Source: Bilabrum cf. latius
Taxonomy: Eukaryota; Bigyra: Bicosoecida; Bigyra; Bicosoecida
Direction of reading: 5' to 3'
Assembly: GCA_965178125.1 (NCBI GenBank)
Contig: OZ237762.1
Span: forward strand, 620,001 to 684,000
DNA: 64,000 nt
Shown: one piece after another, positions 11,572 to 22,500 of the stretch
How positions within the stretch are numbered: position 1 is the stretch's first letter
Layout: the number at the start of each line of letters is the position of its first letter
The notes under the pieces: model-generated
The model's input: the letters and a program-made list of their open reading frames with translations, nothing else
What the model was told of the DNA's origin: nothing
Database searches by the model: none
Translations under genes and position numbers: made by a program

Positions 11572-14387
11572 ATGGCGCAACCAACTGGAGTTTTCATCGA
11601 CATAACGGGTTGGGGGCTCGCCAAGGAGCAGCGGGGACCTTTCGCGGTGAGCTGAGACCCGGTACTTCCCTTTGGCGCTTCGCTCCGCCCCGAGCATGGC
11701 GGATGGTCGAGATTCTGCTATGATCTACCTATCGAGCAAGCTGATGCTCTTGAAGCCGTTCGGTTGTGAATCTGGTGCATTTCTTTGCCGCATCGCCGGT
11801 TCATTGTTCGCAGGTTTTTGTCATACGCATCCGGCTGGGCAAGTATGCCTGGACGGTCTTTCGAAGGTACTCAGAATTTGCCCGACTTAACGCCCAGGTT
11901 AGTTTCGTATCTTGTCTATTTGCTGGCCTGGTTGACCGACGAATCCGGGCGCTGCTTGTGAATCGGGGCGGAGATTCGTCGCAAAGCCGGTCAGCTGTAC
12001 GATGCATCCATCGAGAGCGCCTCGTGCACTGCTTGCGTGTTACATCCAGTTTATTTGATGTCTAGTTTTCACAATGGGCCCATGCCTGCGGATTTCATGG
12101 TCCTCCTGGGCCCTGTGGAGGACGGGCCGGTCGATACGAGTCCTGCTCGAGATGCGTTGAGGCCGACCTCGCTGTGGTGGACGGAGTCGGACATAGCAAG
12201 CCACTTGGACCCTGCACCTGCTTTCATATATTATATTTTATTCTAAGCTTCCTTTGTGCTCTCTCGCAGCTCCAGGAGCAGATTTAGGGCGCTGCTCCGT
12301 GCCCGCCGAGAGGCCCGGGCGGCGTGGACCACGCCACGCTCGCAAACTTGCGTCTAGTGCTCTTAGAATGGATCAGAAGACTTGCAAACGACGAAAGAGT
12401 GTGCCGTTCCGCATCATTCCACGATTTCCTGCGAGCAAACGCGAACCGACCGCCGGCAGGAATGGGGAAGCCCGTCACCGTCCAAGCAAGCAGGCCGCCC
12501 GGGGCGCACCCGGCAGGAGGAGGAGCAGGTGGCGCCCCCGGGGGTCCCAGGCCATCGGGTCCTCACGGAAGCGGCGGGCCGGGGCACCCTGGAGGGCACG
12601 GCGGCCCGGCGGGAGGGGCTCCTCCCTCCCATTCCGCACGGGGTGGTGCCGGCCCCGGTCCCGGCCCGGGACATTATTCCGCCGGGGGTGCGGGGGGACC
12701 CGGAGCCAGGGCCTCCGGGCCCTCGAGCGGCGCTGCGCCCATGGACGGCCGTGGCGCGAGCGGCGGCCCCCCGGGGGGAAGGCCCTCCGGAGGCGGGTCA
12801 CCAGCGAAGAAATATGGCGCCGGCGGTGCCATCGGCCTGAGGGACTTTATGCTCCTCAAAGTGGTCGGAAAGGGATCCTTCGGGAAAGTCATGCAGGTGC
12901 GCAAGCGCAGCAACAACAGGATATACGCCATGAAAGTGCTGGATAAATCTTATGTCGTGGCAAGGAACCAGGTAGCGCACACGCAGACGGAACGGAGCGT
13001 GCTGGGCCAGGTGCGCCACCCATTCGTGGTCGGGCTCAAATACGCCTTCTAGACAGAAGACAAGCTGTATTTCGTCCTGGATTACTGCGCCGGCGGCGAG
13101 CTATTCTTCCATTTGTCCCAGGTGGGGAGGTTCGAGGAGCCCAGGGCCTGCTACTACTCGGCCCAGATCGTGCTCGCTCTCGAGCACCTGCACAGCAAGG
13201 GCATCATCTACAGGGACCTCAAGCCCGAAAACGTGCTTCTGGATCACCACGGAAACATCCGCATCACGGACTTCGGCCTGTCCAAAGAGAACGTCCATGA
13301 AACGGCCGAAGGGGCCCACTCGTTTTGCGGCACGCCAGAGTACTTGGCCCCGGAGATCCTCGATCGGTCGGGGCACGGCAGGGGGGTGGACTGGTGGTCG
13401 CTTGGTGCTCTCCTGTACGAGATGCTCACCGGATTGCCCCCGTTTTACTGCAAGGACAGGTCGGTCCTCTTCAAGCAGATCAGGACGGGGACCCTCGAGT
13501 TCCCGCCCTACCTGTCGAACGAGGCCAAGGACATCTTGTGCAGGCTGCTGTGCAGGGACCCGAGGAGGAGGCTGGGCTGCGGGCCCAGGGACGCGGAGGA
13601 CATCAAGGCGCACCCTTTCTTCAGGCGGATCAACTGGCCGGCCATGCTCGCGTGCAAGGTGCCCCCGCCGTGGAGGCCCAGGGTCACGCACTCCCTGGAC
13701 ACCTCGCAATTCGACTCCGAGTTTACAGACATGCCGGTGAGCGCGGACGACGCCCCCGGGGCGGGGAAGGCCCCCCTGAGCAGCAGCATGAAGTACAAGG
13801 CGGACCAGGCCTTCAGGGGCTTCACCTTCACGGGCGACCACGCGCTGGCGGGGAGGGGTGGCCCAGGCGCTGGGAGTGGTGGTCCCCCAGGGCGGGGAGG
13901 GGGTCCGGCACCGGGGGGTGCGGGGGGATCCGGGGGACCCCCCACGGTGGGGTCGTACGCCTCCAAGGCGTTCGGAGGGGGTGCCAAGGAGGTTGCGACC
14001 GGCGGGCCGGGCCCTGGCCCGAGTGGCGCGCCGGCGCACCACCCCTCTGCGATTGCGGGGGCGGGCCCCGTGGGGTTCGGAGGCCCCAGGCCGGGCCCTG
14101 GCCCATCGACGGCAGGGATGCCCCGACCGATGGGTCCTCAGGCTGGCTCTGGAGGTGCCGGTCCTGGTCCTGGCATGGGTGGAATGGGCACGGGCACGGG
14201 CATGGGGAGGGGTAGTGGTGGTGGTGCCCCCATGATGGGGGGCCATGGGCCAGGGGTAGGCATGCCGGCGGGGCATGCGATGGGTGGGCCGGCCATGGGC
14301 GGCATGAGCGGGGGAGGGCCGGGCGGGGGCGGGCGCATGGTTGCGATGGGCAGCGCGGGGTCTTCCGGGCAGGTGGAGATGGACTGA
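11572..14387 (+). CDS. PX-domain AGC-family Ser/Thr kinase (SGK3-like), 758 aa
   Basis: Exons 11572-11646, 11814-11897 and 12270-14387, with phase-0 introns (donors GTGAGC and GTTAGT). Residues about 8-110 form a PX domain (VRIRLGKYxWTVFRRYSEF; helical end LLEWIRRLAND), which would bind phosphoinositides on endosomes. A Gly/Pro-rich linker follows. Kinase domain about 244-505: GKGSFGKV loop, YAMKVL lysine, [25 protein letters not shown] activation segment with a Ser at the PDK1 site. AGC tail with a hydrophobic motif (FRGFTF near 566). C-terminal 180 residues are Gly/Met/Pro-rich. TAG codons at 12285 and 13050. The second lies in KYAF-x-TEDKLYFVLDY, where AKT, SGK and S6K have Gln. Ends in TGA. 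The 3' end has been duplicated downstream. Confidence 0.93.
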
Positions 14388-14644
14388 TTGAGACCAGCGA
14401 AACGTTCTATTATATGACGAAGCGATATGTAATCATGGTGGAGCCAGACTGAATGAACTCTTCCTTCCTAAAATGGGTACAGTGGGGTGGATATGCCTAT
14501 AGTCAATTAATTCCTGCCAAAGAATCTTAAACTGCAATTGGAAATTAATCGATGAATGCAAGGTATGCATGCCTCTCCAGCCCTGGTCAAGCAACCAGTT
14601 TTGGCGGGGTGACCAGCTCCGGAAAACGAAGTTGCAGCTTTCAA

Positions 14645-15040
14645 TCACAAAGGAGTGCCGCTGTCAGTGACGCAAGGAGCTCTACTAGGAACTGCTTTAG
14701 GCTTCAACTCAAAGTGATAGGTCACAAGCCTGATCAGAAAGTTGTGATTGTCCGGCCGTGAATGGCACTTCATCGACTCTCGAGCCGGGCCTTTTTGCAC
14801 GTACCCTTTGCCAAGTATGACATTGATCGACTCGAACTCTCCGATGTCGTCAGGAACACCTGCTGTTGCAGGACGAACAGTGGTTTGCGACAAAGGCCTT
14901 GTTGCTGGCTTATTTCCAGAACCCAGATGGATGCCGTGAGGATGCGACCCAGAGTATCCATAGAAAATGTACTCTCGAACCACGAGTCCGACTACTCGCG
15001 GTAGTCCGGATTCTACATGACCTCCCGCAATCGCAGCCAT
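14645..15040 (-). CDS. Small protein of a local four-member family, copy A, 131 aa
   Basis: Intronless frame with ATG at 15040 and TGA stop. Shares with copies B, C and D an N-terminal LPRVV-x-LVVREYI strand-like segment, an HLG motif, and the block PATAG-x-P followed by GE-x-ESIN-x-ILGKGYVQKG-x-ARES. No signal peptide or membrane helix. I do not recognise the family. The regular alternation of hydrophobic residues suggests a small beta-rich fold. Transcribed towards the kinase gene. It lies between the intact kinase 3' end and a duplicated kinase tail, so its duplication was probably coupled to that segment. Confidence 0.65.
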   Translation of the reverse strand: MAAIAGGHVESGLPRVVGLVVREYIFYGYSGSHPHGIHLGSGNKPATRPLSQTTVRPATAGVPDDIGEFESINVILGKGYVQKGPARESMKCHSRPDNHNFLIRLVTYHFELKPKAVPSRAPCVTDSGTPL

Positions 15041-15246
15041 ACTCGAATGATAGGGTCCAGGGAAATTGTGAAGTCTGAATCAGCCGAGTGGACAAAGCCG
15101 TGTTCCGGATTCTATATGCGCCGTGGCTGTAGAGCTCTGCATATCGACATGTTCGCATTGCGGGGGGTTGGGTATAAGTAGACGCTGACATTTTGAACAG
15201 TTTGCGGTGTCCCCCGTGGGGCCCGCCCCCGACAGTCTGGCCCTGC

Positions 15247-15779
15247 TTCGACGGCAGGGATGCCTCGACCGATGGGTCCTCAGGCTGGCTCTGGAGGTGC
15301 CGGTCCTGGTCCTGGCATGGGTGGAATGGGCACGGACACGGGCATGGGGAGGGGTAGTGGTGGTGGTGCCCCCATGATGGGGGGGTCATGGGCCAGGGGT
15401 AGGCATGCCGGCGGGGCATGCGATGGGTGGGCCGGCCATGGGCGGCATGAGCGGGGGAGGGCCGGGCTGGGGCGGGCGCATGGTTGCGATGGGCAGCGCG
15501 GGGTCTTCCGGGCAGGTGGAGATGGACTGATTGGGACCAAGGAAACTTTTTATTATATGACGAAGCGATATGTACTCATGGTGGAGCCAGACTGAATGAA
15601 TTCTTGCCTTCCAGGGTGTGTGCAGTGGGGTGGATATGCCTCTATGGTCAACGAATTCCCGCCAAAGAACCTTGAACTGCAATTGAAAAGTAATAAATGA
15701 ATACAAGGTATTCATGCCTCTCCAGCCCGGGTCAAGCTTCCAGTTTTTGCGGGGTGACCAGCTCCGGAAAACGAAGTTT
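15247..15779 (+). pseudogene. Duplicated 3' end of the PX-AGC kinase gene
   Basis: Near-identical copy of 14105-14633: the Gly/Met-rich tail, the terminal TGA context and about 240 bases of 3' flank. It has small indels, including a one-base insertion in the G run near 15380 that breaks the tail frame. There is no kinase domain, so it cannot encode a kinase. It marks a tandem duplication unit of about 1.14 kb that also carried the small gene. Confidence 0.85.
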
Positions 15780-15861
15780 CTCGAGATGCAGTACTACTAG
15801 TACTACTAGTAGTCTCGGTTCCACTGGCAGTTCAATCCTTGGGCCTCCAGCCTGCTGAGCA

Positions 15862-16269
15862 TCACATCGGCTTCGCCGCCGCAGTGTCCGTGATTCCAGT
15901 GGGGGCTGCCCTGGCGGGAGGCCTCTCGAAGTGGTAGGTCACATCTCTCGTCTTAATGCTCCAGTGAGTGCTATTATGAGCATGAAACGACGAAACGAAT
16001 TCTCGAGCCTCTCCCTTCTGCACGTATCCTTTACCTAGGATGACGTTGATTGATTCTGCCTCACCAAGATCGTTTGGGATGCCAGCCGTAGCAGGGGAGA
16101 CTCTCGTCTGCTACAGCGGATCTGTGTCCGTGCGTCTCTCATTTCCCAGATGGATATAGTGCTGTCCTGGAGGTATGGATGCGCTGATATTAAACGCGAT
16201 GTACTCGCGAACAACCAGGATCACCACCCGTGGCAAGTCGGTCTCTGCGCCTCCTGCAACACCTGCCAT
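15862..16269 (-). CDS. Small protein family, copy B, 135 aa
   Basis: ATG at 16269, TGA at 15864-15862, one in-frame TAG at 16113. Same layout as copies A, C and D. It is almost identical to copy D (18941-19348), including identical length, so B and D are the most recent pair. The C-terminal block FERPPARAAPTG is shared with D. Function unknown. It follows the duplicated kinase tail just as copy A follows the intact kinase. Confidence 0.65.
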
Positions 16270-16737
16270 TCTTTCTTGGATTTCTGAGTGATTGAATGTG
16301 CAAAGAGCCACGGTTGGAATTCTGCGTTACTCCATAATGCACTCAACAACCACTTGACTCGGAGCTGAAAACCAGTTCAAATTTTGGCTGTGTTTGCATT
16401 CAGAGCGGATTTTGGCGGACTTCAGTGCCGAGGAGCTAGCATAACTAATAGAGCTTTAGCTTGATGAGGCAATAGTGGTCCCTAGATCGCTCAAGGTCTT
16501 CCACTGCATCGGAATTTTGAGTCTGCTCGTGATGGGCATCCACGACTCAGATATGTTGGCTGGTTTGAGGACTCGTCTAGTTGATATCGACCCTAACGGA
16601 AGGCTGACCTATATTTATGATTAGTTCAGGGCGAAAAGCACGTTCAAACGTCATTCAGGACACCGGGGTGGTGGGTCCCGGCAGTAGGGGGTGATGGAGG
16701 AGTTGCAGGAACAGATGAGGAGGCGCTTCACAAGTAC
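16270..16737. other. Intergenic, no gene recognised
   Basis: About 470 bases upstream of small gene B and of the frameshifted coiled-coil frame. No motif or repeat that I can support. Confidence 0.4.
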
Positions 16738-17463
16738 ATGGGACTGAAGGGGCTTGCCATGCAGGCAGTTGATGAAGAAGAGATCAAGATGGTGCATGAT
16801 TTTTGTGACAAGATGGACAAGGAGGGGGCTGCTCGAGCGGCCGGGGCTGAGGCGGAGCAGGGCAGGAGGGCGGAGAGGGCGGGGCTGTTGGGGGTGATGG
16901 AGACTAGGGAATGGAAGCTGCTCGAGGTGGTACCGCTGGGGTTGCCTCCAAGCCAAATATAGTGCAGCAGGAGTATGAGGCTATGGTCGCCCAGGGCACA
17001 CTGCCCAGTGAGCTTGCGGCAGGGGACGAGTTCTTCGCCAAAGAGGAGGAGCCGGTCAAGAGTGCCATCAAGCGTCTGCGGGAGGTGGTCAAGAAGCGCG
17101 AGGCAAGCAAGAAGAGCAAGAACAGGAGCGGTGGCGCGGTATCGCATGGTGCTGCACTGGGGGGGTGCTGGTGTGGCGGGGGTGCGCTGGTGTGGCGTGG
17201 GCCGTGGTCGCAGCAGCTGTAGACCCCGCCCCCACCAACAGGCAGCTGATGAGGCAGCGGTAGGAGCAGTAGGGCCCGAGTGCATGCGGCATGATACCAT
17301 AGTACTGCTTCGGGGGCAACTTGCGCAAGCTGCAGAGGCTATTCGCGGCTTGCAAGAGAAGGGGCGGAGAGCCGTGGAAGCCTACCAGAGACTGGGGCGA
17401 GAAGCACGCGACCTGGAACTCGCAAAATAGGAACTAGCCAGAATCGACCCGAAAACGTGCTAA
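16738..17463 (+). pseudogene. Coiled-coil coding remnant, frame broken or multi-exon
   Basis: The frame starting at 16738 encodes a charged helix (VDEEEIKMVHDFCDKMDKE). Near 16905-16911 the protein-like signal moves to another frame (QQEYEAMVAQG, then Lys/Glu-rich helix to about 17130). It returns to the first frame from about 17240 (QLRQAAEAIRGLQEKGRRAV, then TAG as Gln) and ends in TAA at 17461-17463. Either short introns or frameshifts must join these pieces. A Gly/Trp-rich stretch at 17140-17225 starts with GT and ends in AG and may be an intron, but I found no splice set that keeps phase. Most likely a decayed or mis-modelled gene. Confidence 0.4.
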
Positions 17464-17521
17464 GTTCAGCATCCCGTATCTCAGCATCAAATGTATGAGC
17501 AACCGAAACCAGAGAACATGA

Positions 17522-17752
<231 letters not shown>

Positions 17753-18108
17753 CTACACGGACCCGTGACGAATCACCTTGACCCATATTGAAGCAACTTG
17801 AATTTCTGCTGGTGCCACGGTGAAGTCTCTACTACCCCGGGAATGGATTCTGCCACTCTCCAGAGATGCTCTATTGAGCCCCTAAGACATCAAGAGGTAC
17901 TGATCTTCGATACATTCAGGTCAAGCTGTTTAACACTACTAGTAGCCCTAGATTGCAGGTACCGGTACCATACACCGGCTTTCACCATGCCCTCGCAGAT
18001 AGACGTAGCTGCAGCTTTCGATATCAAAAGAGAAAACACAGGTTCTACACGTGTACAAGGTAGGTATTGTAAGGAATGTAGCAGCTTAAATCACAGTTCA
18101 CCCCAAAA
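17753..18108. other. Intergenic, no gene recognised
   Basis: Between the kinase fragment and the stop of small gene C (convergent). No supported feature. Confidence 0.4.
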
Positions 18109-18513
18109 TTACTGCGGCTTCGAGCTGACTGTATCACCAACGCCGGTCGGTGCTGCCCGTAGCGCGGGACGAACGGGTTGCTCGAACGAGTAGATGGTAA
18201 CCCGTGTTGTGAAACACTAGTTGTCAGGCCGTACAACCGTCTGCATGGATTCTCGTGGTTCGCCACGCTGCACGTACCCTTTCCCGAGAATGAGGTTGAT
18301 GGATTCGAACTCGCCAATGTGATCTGGAACCCCAACAGTAACAGGACGAACCATTGACTGCGATAAGGGCACGTTCGTGCCGGCTCCACTGGAACCTAGG
18401 TGCACTCCGTGCGGTGCTAGTCTCAAATCGCTCCCGAAGAGTATATAGTCTCGAACAACGAGACCACAGATGGGGGGAAGTCCTGACTCTCCAGATCCAG
18501 CGGTACCAGCCAT
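18109..18513 (-). CDS. Small protein family, copy C, 134 aa
   Basis: ATG at 18513, one TAG at 18219 read as Gln, stop TAA at 18111-18109. This TAA end shows that TAA remains a terminator in this genome. It carries the family block GEFESIN-x-ILGKGYVQRG and is the most divergent copy together with A. It again sits just downstream of, and convergent with, a broken kinase piece (17577-17752). Function unknown. Confidence 0.65.
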
Positions 18514-18940
18514 TATTAGCTCTTTACTGGCTTATTTTGTTAGATTTTAGAATGAATAGATCGAGTGGTGGGCTCACGATAGCTCGACTCGGAGTCGACT
18601 GATGAATGGGCAGCCTGATGAGGTCTGCCATGCCACTGGCACGACTAGCTGTGAAACTGGAATGTGACCACGGCAATACAAATACACCTACAGAATATCA
18701 GTTCTATCATGCTATAATTGCCGCGCCGTCGGCTCAATTCTGCAATCTCAGCTCGATGGCATTTACCATCGTTGGAGACTGGGCAAAGCCAGTTGGCCGT
18801 CTACCCCAATCCAGTGCGCTGCATTCTCCATGCTTGGCCACCATGCCCATGCCGCCACTTCATCTCCAGACAAATAAAATCCTTCCATACTGAGCTCCGC
18901 ATCGAGCCCGCTTTCTATCTTTGGATCTCCACTGCCAGCA
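18514..18940. other. Intergenic, no gene recognised
   Basis: About 430 bases between small genes C and D. No convincing frame or repeat, and no kinase remnant, unlike the spacers before A, B and C. Confidence 0.4.
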
Positions 18941-19348
18941 TCACATCGGCTTCGCCGCCGCCGTGTCCGTGATTCCAGTGGGGGCTGCCCTGGCGGGAGG
19001 CCTCTCGAAGTGGTAGGTGACAACCCTCGTCTGCACGCTCCAGTGATTTGAATGGGTTGCATGGAATGAAGACACAGATTCTCTTGCCTCTCCCTTCTGC
19101 ATGTACCCTTTACCTAGGATGGCGTTGATGGATTCTGCCTCCCCTAGATCGTTTGGGATGCCAGCCGTAGCAGGGGAGACTCTAGTCTGCTACAGTGGAT
19201 CTGTATCCGTGCGTCCCTCCGTTCCCAGATGGATATAGTGCTGTCCTGGTGGTATGGATGTTTTGATATTAAACGCGATGTACTCGCGAACAATCAGGAT
19301 CACCACCCGTGGCAAGTCGGTCTCTGCGCCTCCTGCAACACCCGCCAT
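18941..19348 (-). CDS. Small protein family, copy D, 135 aa
   Basis: ATG at 19348, TAG at 19192 read as Gln, TGA end. Nearly identical to copy B in protein and DNA, with the same length and TAG position, which implies a recent duplication of about 400-450 bases. Function unknown, with no targeting signal. Confidence 0.65.
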
Positions 19349-19515
19349 TCTTTCTTGGATTTATGTGTGAATGTGAATTAGTGGTGCTGGCATAGGTCGG
19401 GTGGCCAAAGCCGGGGGAAAGACATCCATGTGACGAGTTGGCATCAGCTGCACTGCACGGTGCGACCACTTAGCCACCGAGCCGAGATTCAAAAGCTCAA
19501 CCTCCACTCTCGACC

Positions 19516-22500
19516 ATGGCAGAATCCCAATGGCCAGATTGGGAACGGTTATGCTCCAAATATCAGGCAAGAGGCCTGTACGAGCTATCTATTGTACATT
19601 TGTCGCCGGCAGCGGACCTAGCGCTCGAAGTATCGAGGTCGAAGTCCGCCATTGCAATCGTGAGCTAATGAGTCGTAGTCGTTGCAAGTGAATCAACATA
19701 AAAACTAGTATGTATCGGAGTTGCTGGCATTTTAAAGGACCGCAGTCAAGCACGTCATGGATGCACGCAGCAGGCGCAGCCTCGAAGCCGCACTTGCTGA
19801 CAAGCACCCGAGGCAGAGAGCACATCGATGCCGCTTGCTTCAGCCCAGACGGCAGAACTATACTAACATCAGACGGAGCGATGACACTCGGCGCGGTAGA
19901 TGTTGCCCGAAACGATCCAGGGCACGCTCACGTGTTTGCCGGGAGCATCCCTGGCGCGTCGATCGGACCGTCGGACAGAAGCAGCGCGGTGGCGTGGGTC
20001 CAGCTGGAAGCATACGCAAGCAATCGCATTGCATCGGGCACGGAATCAGCCCTATCCGCAGTTTCGTCTGTCCTGCCCGCCCCGATGCCCCTGCCTACAA
20101 AGACCCAGGCTCTGCTCGGCGCCATGCTCCGCCGCTCGCAGCAGGCCGCACTCGCACTCGTCAGCCCGCGGTCCATCGTGCCGCCCCCGCATGCAGTGGC
20201 AGAGCTGGAGGAGGAGCCCAGGCCACTGCAGGACGAAGCCACGCTCGCGCCCCACGTCGCGACTGAGAGGGCTAGCACCGGCTCAGACGCGGCCGCGCTT
20301 GCCATCGGGACAGGGCGAGCCGCCCTGCCGCTCCTGGGAGAACCCGGAATCAACAAACAGAAAGGACTCGGAGTTGATTTTATGGAAGTGGGATCTGGCT
20401 TCGGATCCGGCGGGCTCCTCTTGCCTGTGAGCAGACAGCAGGGTGGTAGAGCTGGTGCTGCTGCCGGTTCGGGGCACCAGCTCACCGGCGCCGCGCACTG
20501 GAGGCAGGTTGACGGAACTTAGGGCACCTTTGACACGGCGGGGTATTCTAGCGGCGCACCGCACTCCGCCCCAGCCGCCTCAATGTACAAAGCTGCCTCC
20601 GTGGCGCAGTCCGCGGCACGTGGCCCTGGCCTGCTGTCCGCCTCCAGAAGCACCAGCGTGCACGGGCCGGTGACCGCCGTGCTGAGGCCAGGGGCCGTCA
20701 GCTGGGAGTGGGGCCGTCGAATGGCGCAGCAGGTGGTCGCAAATGTGTCCGTTGGGGGCCGCGTGACCTTGTTTCTCGGGTGCATGCCGGTGCTTGACCT
20801 GCCCACGTTGCCCGGCCTGACCTCTGTGGGATTCTCGGGACCGGTAGGATCCTCGGACACAAACGAAGGTGGATCGCACGGCGGTGGCGGGGCATCCTCG
20901 AAATCAAGCACCATATTGCTGCGTGGCGGCGCAGCTGGATCGGGTGGTGCATCGCACGGTGGTGCCAGGGTGTACCAGTCACCGCCAATCCTGCCTCGGG
21001 CCAAACCGTCCAAGTCTGGCGCTGGGGACTCGGAATCAGAATCAGAGGACGAGGACAGCAGCGATAGCGACCCGGACGACGAGGATGTCCCCTACCTTGT
21101 GGCTCCGCAGATCAAGAAAGCGGCTTTCCGGCGGGTACCTATGCCCACGGAGCTGCGGTCGGCCAGCGGCGTGAGTGTGGATCCCGGGCTGGGATCCGTC
21201 GCGCTCGTCACACCAGTAGTATCGGGCGAATCCAGCGAAGGTTCCTCGGGCTAGAGCATGATCCCTACGAGCGTCCGGTCCGGCGTTGTTCTCTCGCTCG
21301 TCGGCACTCCTGCCTTGCAGCGGGGCGGAGATCCCATGGGTAGGCTGCTCGGTTTGTGTCTGCAGGCAGGCCAGCTGAGCAGCGCGCTGCTCACGAGTGT
21401 GGAGGTGCTGCGGCAGCAGACGTACGCGGTGCGTAGACAGGCCAGCTCGATCGTGGGTGACCTCGGCCGCGAGCTGGCAGTGTCTTCGCCCGATCTAGAG
21501 GCCAAAGAGGGGGAGCGGTGGGCGGCCTCTGCACTGCTCGCGCTGCTGCTGGGCGGAAGCGAAGGGGCCACCACCGTCCTTGCCGCCAGGCGAGGCGCCC
21601 GGATCGTTGATCCTTCTTCATCTTCAGATTTTGCCGGGGAACAGGACGGAGAGGGGTGCGGAGACGGGCTGCCAAGCGGGCAGGAGAGGAAGAGCAGGGC
21701 GGAGCGGGTGCTGCGCCGCGTGAGTGCATCGTTGTACAGTGCTGTGTGTGGGCCGACATCGGCGGCAGGGGCGGGTGCTGGTGCTGGTGCTGGTGCTGGT
21801 GCTGGTGCTGGTGCTGGCGCTGGTGCTGAAGCTGGTGCTGGTGCTGAAGCTGGTGCTGGCGCTGGTGCTGGTGCTGGTGCTGGTGCTGGTGCTGGTGCTG
21901 GTGCTGGTGCTGGTGCTGGTGCTGGTGCTGGTGCTGGTGCTGGTGCTGGTGCTGGTGCTGGTGCTGGTGCTGGTGCTGGTGCTGGTGCTGGAGCTGGTGC
22001 TGGTGCTGGTGCTGGTGCTGGTGCTGGTGCTGGTGCTGGTGCTGGTGCTGGTTCTGGTGCTGGTGCTGGTGCTGGTGCTGGTGCTGGAGCTGGTGCTGGT
22101 GCTGGTGCTGGTGCTGGTGCTGGTGCTGGTGCTGGTGCTGGTGCTGGAGCTGGTGCTGGTGCTGGAGCTGGTGCTGGTGCTGGTGCTGGTGCTGGTGCTG
22201 GTGCTGGTGCTGGAGCTGGGCAGCAGGCCATGGAGGACGGCTCTGAGCCTGCCTCGCCGGCGCAGGCTGGGACCATCGGGAATGAAGCCTCGCCAGCCCC
22301 ATTCAGCCTCGCCAGCAGCGACATCACGGATCTAGCGGCGGATGCCATGCCGGAATTGCGTTTTTCCGAAGCCGCGGACCGGTGGTTGGAGAATTCTGTG
22401 CCCGCTGCGTGGTTGCAACGCGGCAGGCGGCTGATCGCAGGGGCCGTCGCAGCGGTGGAATCCACCGTGCTGGGCACATCCATGCGATCAATCGAGGCTA

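Noticed and set aside
21251-22483. Minus-strand Ala-Pro and His-Gln repeat frames
   Set aside because: They are only complements of the GGTGCT repeat inside the plus-strand gene, which continues on both sides.
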